This document shows positions 62,827 to 64,000 of a DNA stretch of 64,000 bases, one piece after another (position 1 is the stretch's first letter; every line of letters starts with the position of its first letter). This DNA comes from Lentzea albidocapillata. GTDB lineage: Bacteria; Actinomycetota; Actinomycetes; Mycobacteriales; Pseudonocardiaceae. The notes under the pieces were generated by a model. That model worked only from the letters and a program-made list of their open reading frames with translations. It was not told the origin of the DNA and ran no database searches. Where the stretch lies: positions 62,001 through 126,000 of the forward strand of contig NZ_JOEA01000018.1 of the NCBI RefSeq assembly GCF_000719115.1, in the 5' to 3' direction. Both the position numbers and the translations under genes were made by a program.

Positions 62827-64000
62827 ATGAGATCGCAACCCCCACGTCTCCTCGCCGCGACCCTGCTCGCGGTGCTGGCAGCGAGCTCACTCCAGGCCGC
62901 GGGTGCCGCTGCGGCGGCGGACTACGAACGCGTGCTCAACGGCACGTTCGACAGCGGCGCCGCCGATCCCTGGTGGAGCGGCGCCGGAGTGACCAACCGG
63001 GTCACCGGCGGCGAGTTGTGCGCGGCGGTCACCGGCGGCACCACGAACCCGTGGGACGCCCTGATCGGCCAGAACGGCGTCCCGTTCGAGACCGGCGAGT
63101 CCTACACCTTCTCGTTCGACGCCCACGCTACGACAGCGCAGCCGATCACGGCCGCCGCGGGCGAGAGCGTGAGCCCGTACCGCGGGATCGCGAGCCAGCA
63201 GTTCACGCTCTCACCGACGAAGCAGCGCTTCACGTTCACCTTCACGTCCACATTGGACTTCCCGGACGCCGGCAACGGTCAGGTCGCGTTCCAGCTGGGC
63301 GGGCAGCCGGCCGACAACACGGTCTGCGTGGACAACGTCTCGGTGATCGGCGGCGTGAAGCCGCCCGGTGGCGTGAACCCCAACCCTGCCAAGAAGGTCC
63401 AGGTCGACCTGGTCGGGTACGTGCCGGGCCTGCCCAAGCGCGCGACCCTCGTCTCCACGGCAGCGACGCCGCAGACGTGGACGCTCAAGAACTCCGCGGG
63501 CGCGGCGGTGGCCAGTGGCCAGAGCACGCCGAAGGGCGCGGACGCCACGTCCGGCGACTCGGTGCACCAGATCGACTTCTCGTCGTTCGACACGGCCGGC
63601 ACCGGCTACACGCTGTCCGTCGGCGAGGACAGCAGCTTCCCGTTCGACATCTCCGCGGACCCGATCAAGCGGCTGCGCTACGACTCGCTCGCGTTCTTCT
63701 ACCACCAGCGCAGCGGAACCCCGATCGAGGCGCAGTACGTCGGGGACGAGTACTCACGGCCCGCCGGACACATCAACGTCGCGCCCAACCAAGGTGACGA
63801 CAACGTGCCGTGCCGGGCCGACCTCGCCTGCGGCTACACGCTCGACGTGCGCGGCGGCTGGTACGACGCGGGCGACCACGGCAAGTACGTGGTCAACGGC
63901 GGCATCGCGGCCTGGCAGCTGCTCAACTCCTACGAGCGGGCCACCCGCGTCGGTGACGCGTCGGCGTTCCGCGACGGCACGCTCGCCATCCCGGAGAAGT
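62827..64000 (+). CDS. Secreted GH9 cellulase with N-terminal CBM4 (3' end outside window)
   Basis: 391 codons present, open to the window end. Signal peptide 1-31 (ending AAGAAAAA). CBM4 about 33-175 (VLNGTFDSGAADPWW opening, DNTVCVDNVSVIGG closing). CelD_N-type Ig domain about 190-280 (VQVDLVGYVPGLPKRATLVS). The GH9 catalytic domain begins about 285, with GGWYDAGDHGKYVVNGG carrying the catalytic Asp pair. The CBM4-Ig-GH9 layout is that of exo/endo cellulases such as Thermobifida Cel9B and Clostridium CbhA. CebR box upstream. Confidence 0.94.
   Translation, partial: MRSQPPRLLAATLLAVLAASSLQAAGAAAAADYERVLNGTFDSGAADPWWSGAGVTNRVTGGELCAAVTGGTTNPWDALIGQNGVPFETGESYTFSFDAHATTAQPITAAAGESVSPYRGIASQQFTLSPTKQRFTFTFTSTLDFPDAGNGQVAFQLGGQPADNTVCVDNVSVIGGVKPPGGVNPNPAKKVQVDLVGYVPGLPKRATLVSTAATPQTWTLKNSAGAAVASGQSTPKGADATSGDSVHQIDFSSFDTAGTGYTLSVGEDSSFPFDISADPIKRLRYDSLAFFYHQRSGTPIEAQYVGDEYSRPAGHINVAPNQGDDNVPCRADLACGYTLDVRGGWYDAGDHGKYVVNGGIAAWQLLNSYERATRVGDASAFRDGTLAIPEK

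Overview
The window comes from a high-GC actinomycete, most likely a member of the Pseudonocardiaceae (Lentzea, Saccharothrix or Lechevalieria type). The signs are about 70% GC with strong G/C at third codon positions, many GTG starts, ATGA/GTGA-coupled operons, a DUF6292-type protein, large LAL-type LuxR regulators and CebR-type cellulose control. I see no rRNA, tRNA, CRISPR array, insertion sequence, integrase or phage block. The window looks like chromosomal arm DNA rich in secreted hydrolases, regulators and gene remnants.

Layout. 1-8.3 kb: the 3' end of a GH30-ricin glycosidase, small proteins, a fragment of a protein-arginine deiminase, a LAL regulator, a coupled MFS-Dabb-SnoaL operon and a 451-residue internally repetitive orphan. 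8.3-19.5 kb: TDT exporter/LysR pair, HNH protein, lipoprotein, selO-trmO, a stress-flavoured block (DUF3040-like, hemerythrin, membrane protein, DUF7218-like, P450-SDR-flavodoxin, epimerase-PAP2) with several GTTT/GGGTA-type (SigB-like) promoters. 19.6-26.4 kb: GH92 mannosidase with a secreted partner, a frameshifted M28-like secreted protein, an alpha-lytic-type protease with a chitin-binding tail and a DasR-like operator, and an EEP hydrolase. 26.4-32.5 kb: an EF-G paralogue behind a leader peptide and hairpin, then xylA-xylB-ROK regulator with a perfect operator palindrome. 32.5-40.2 kb: a two-component system, a 1-kb noncoding stretch holding three tandem copies of a structured element, NAD-dependent DNA ligase, and a diaminopropionate lyase-M20 hydrolase pair. 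40.1-43.8 kb: four genes locked by stop/start overlaps: VanX-like dipeptidase, alanine/serine racemase, D-Ala-D-X ligase and a membrane acyltransferase. 43.9-48.9 kb: NAD kinase, hydrolases, GNAT, PucR-type regulator.

48.8-64 kb is a cellulose-utilisation island. Divergent GH5 and GH9 cellulases, a CebR paralogue, the cebEFG-bglC-cebR operon and a second GH9 cellulase (cut by the window end) are tied together by five CebR boxes (consensus TGGGAGCGCTCCCA), most of them placed just downstream of a recognisable -10. Secreted cellulases release cello-oligosaccharides, CebEFG imports them, BglC cleaves them to glucose, and CebR senses the imported sugar. The xyl operon, GH30, GH92 and the protease complete a plant and fungal biomass-degrading profile.

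The most unusual items are the three tandem structured repeats at 34.8-35.6 kb, the VanT-like split operon at 40.1-43.8 kb, and the leader peptide/hairpin arrangement in front of the EF-G paralogue. All functions are inferred from sequence patterns; no database search was run.
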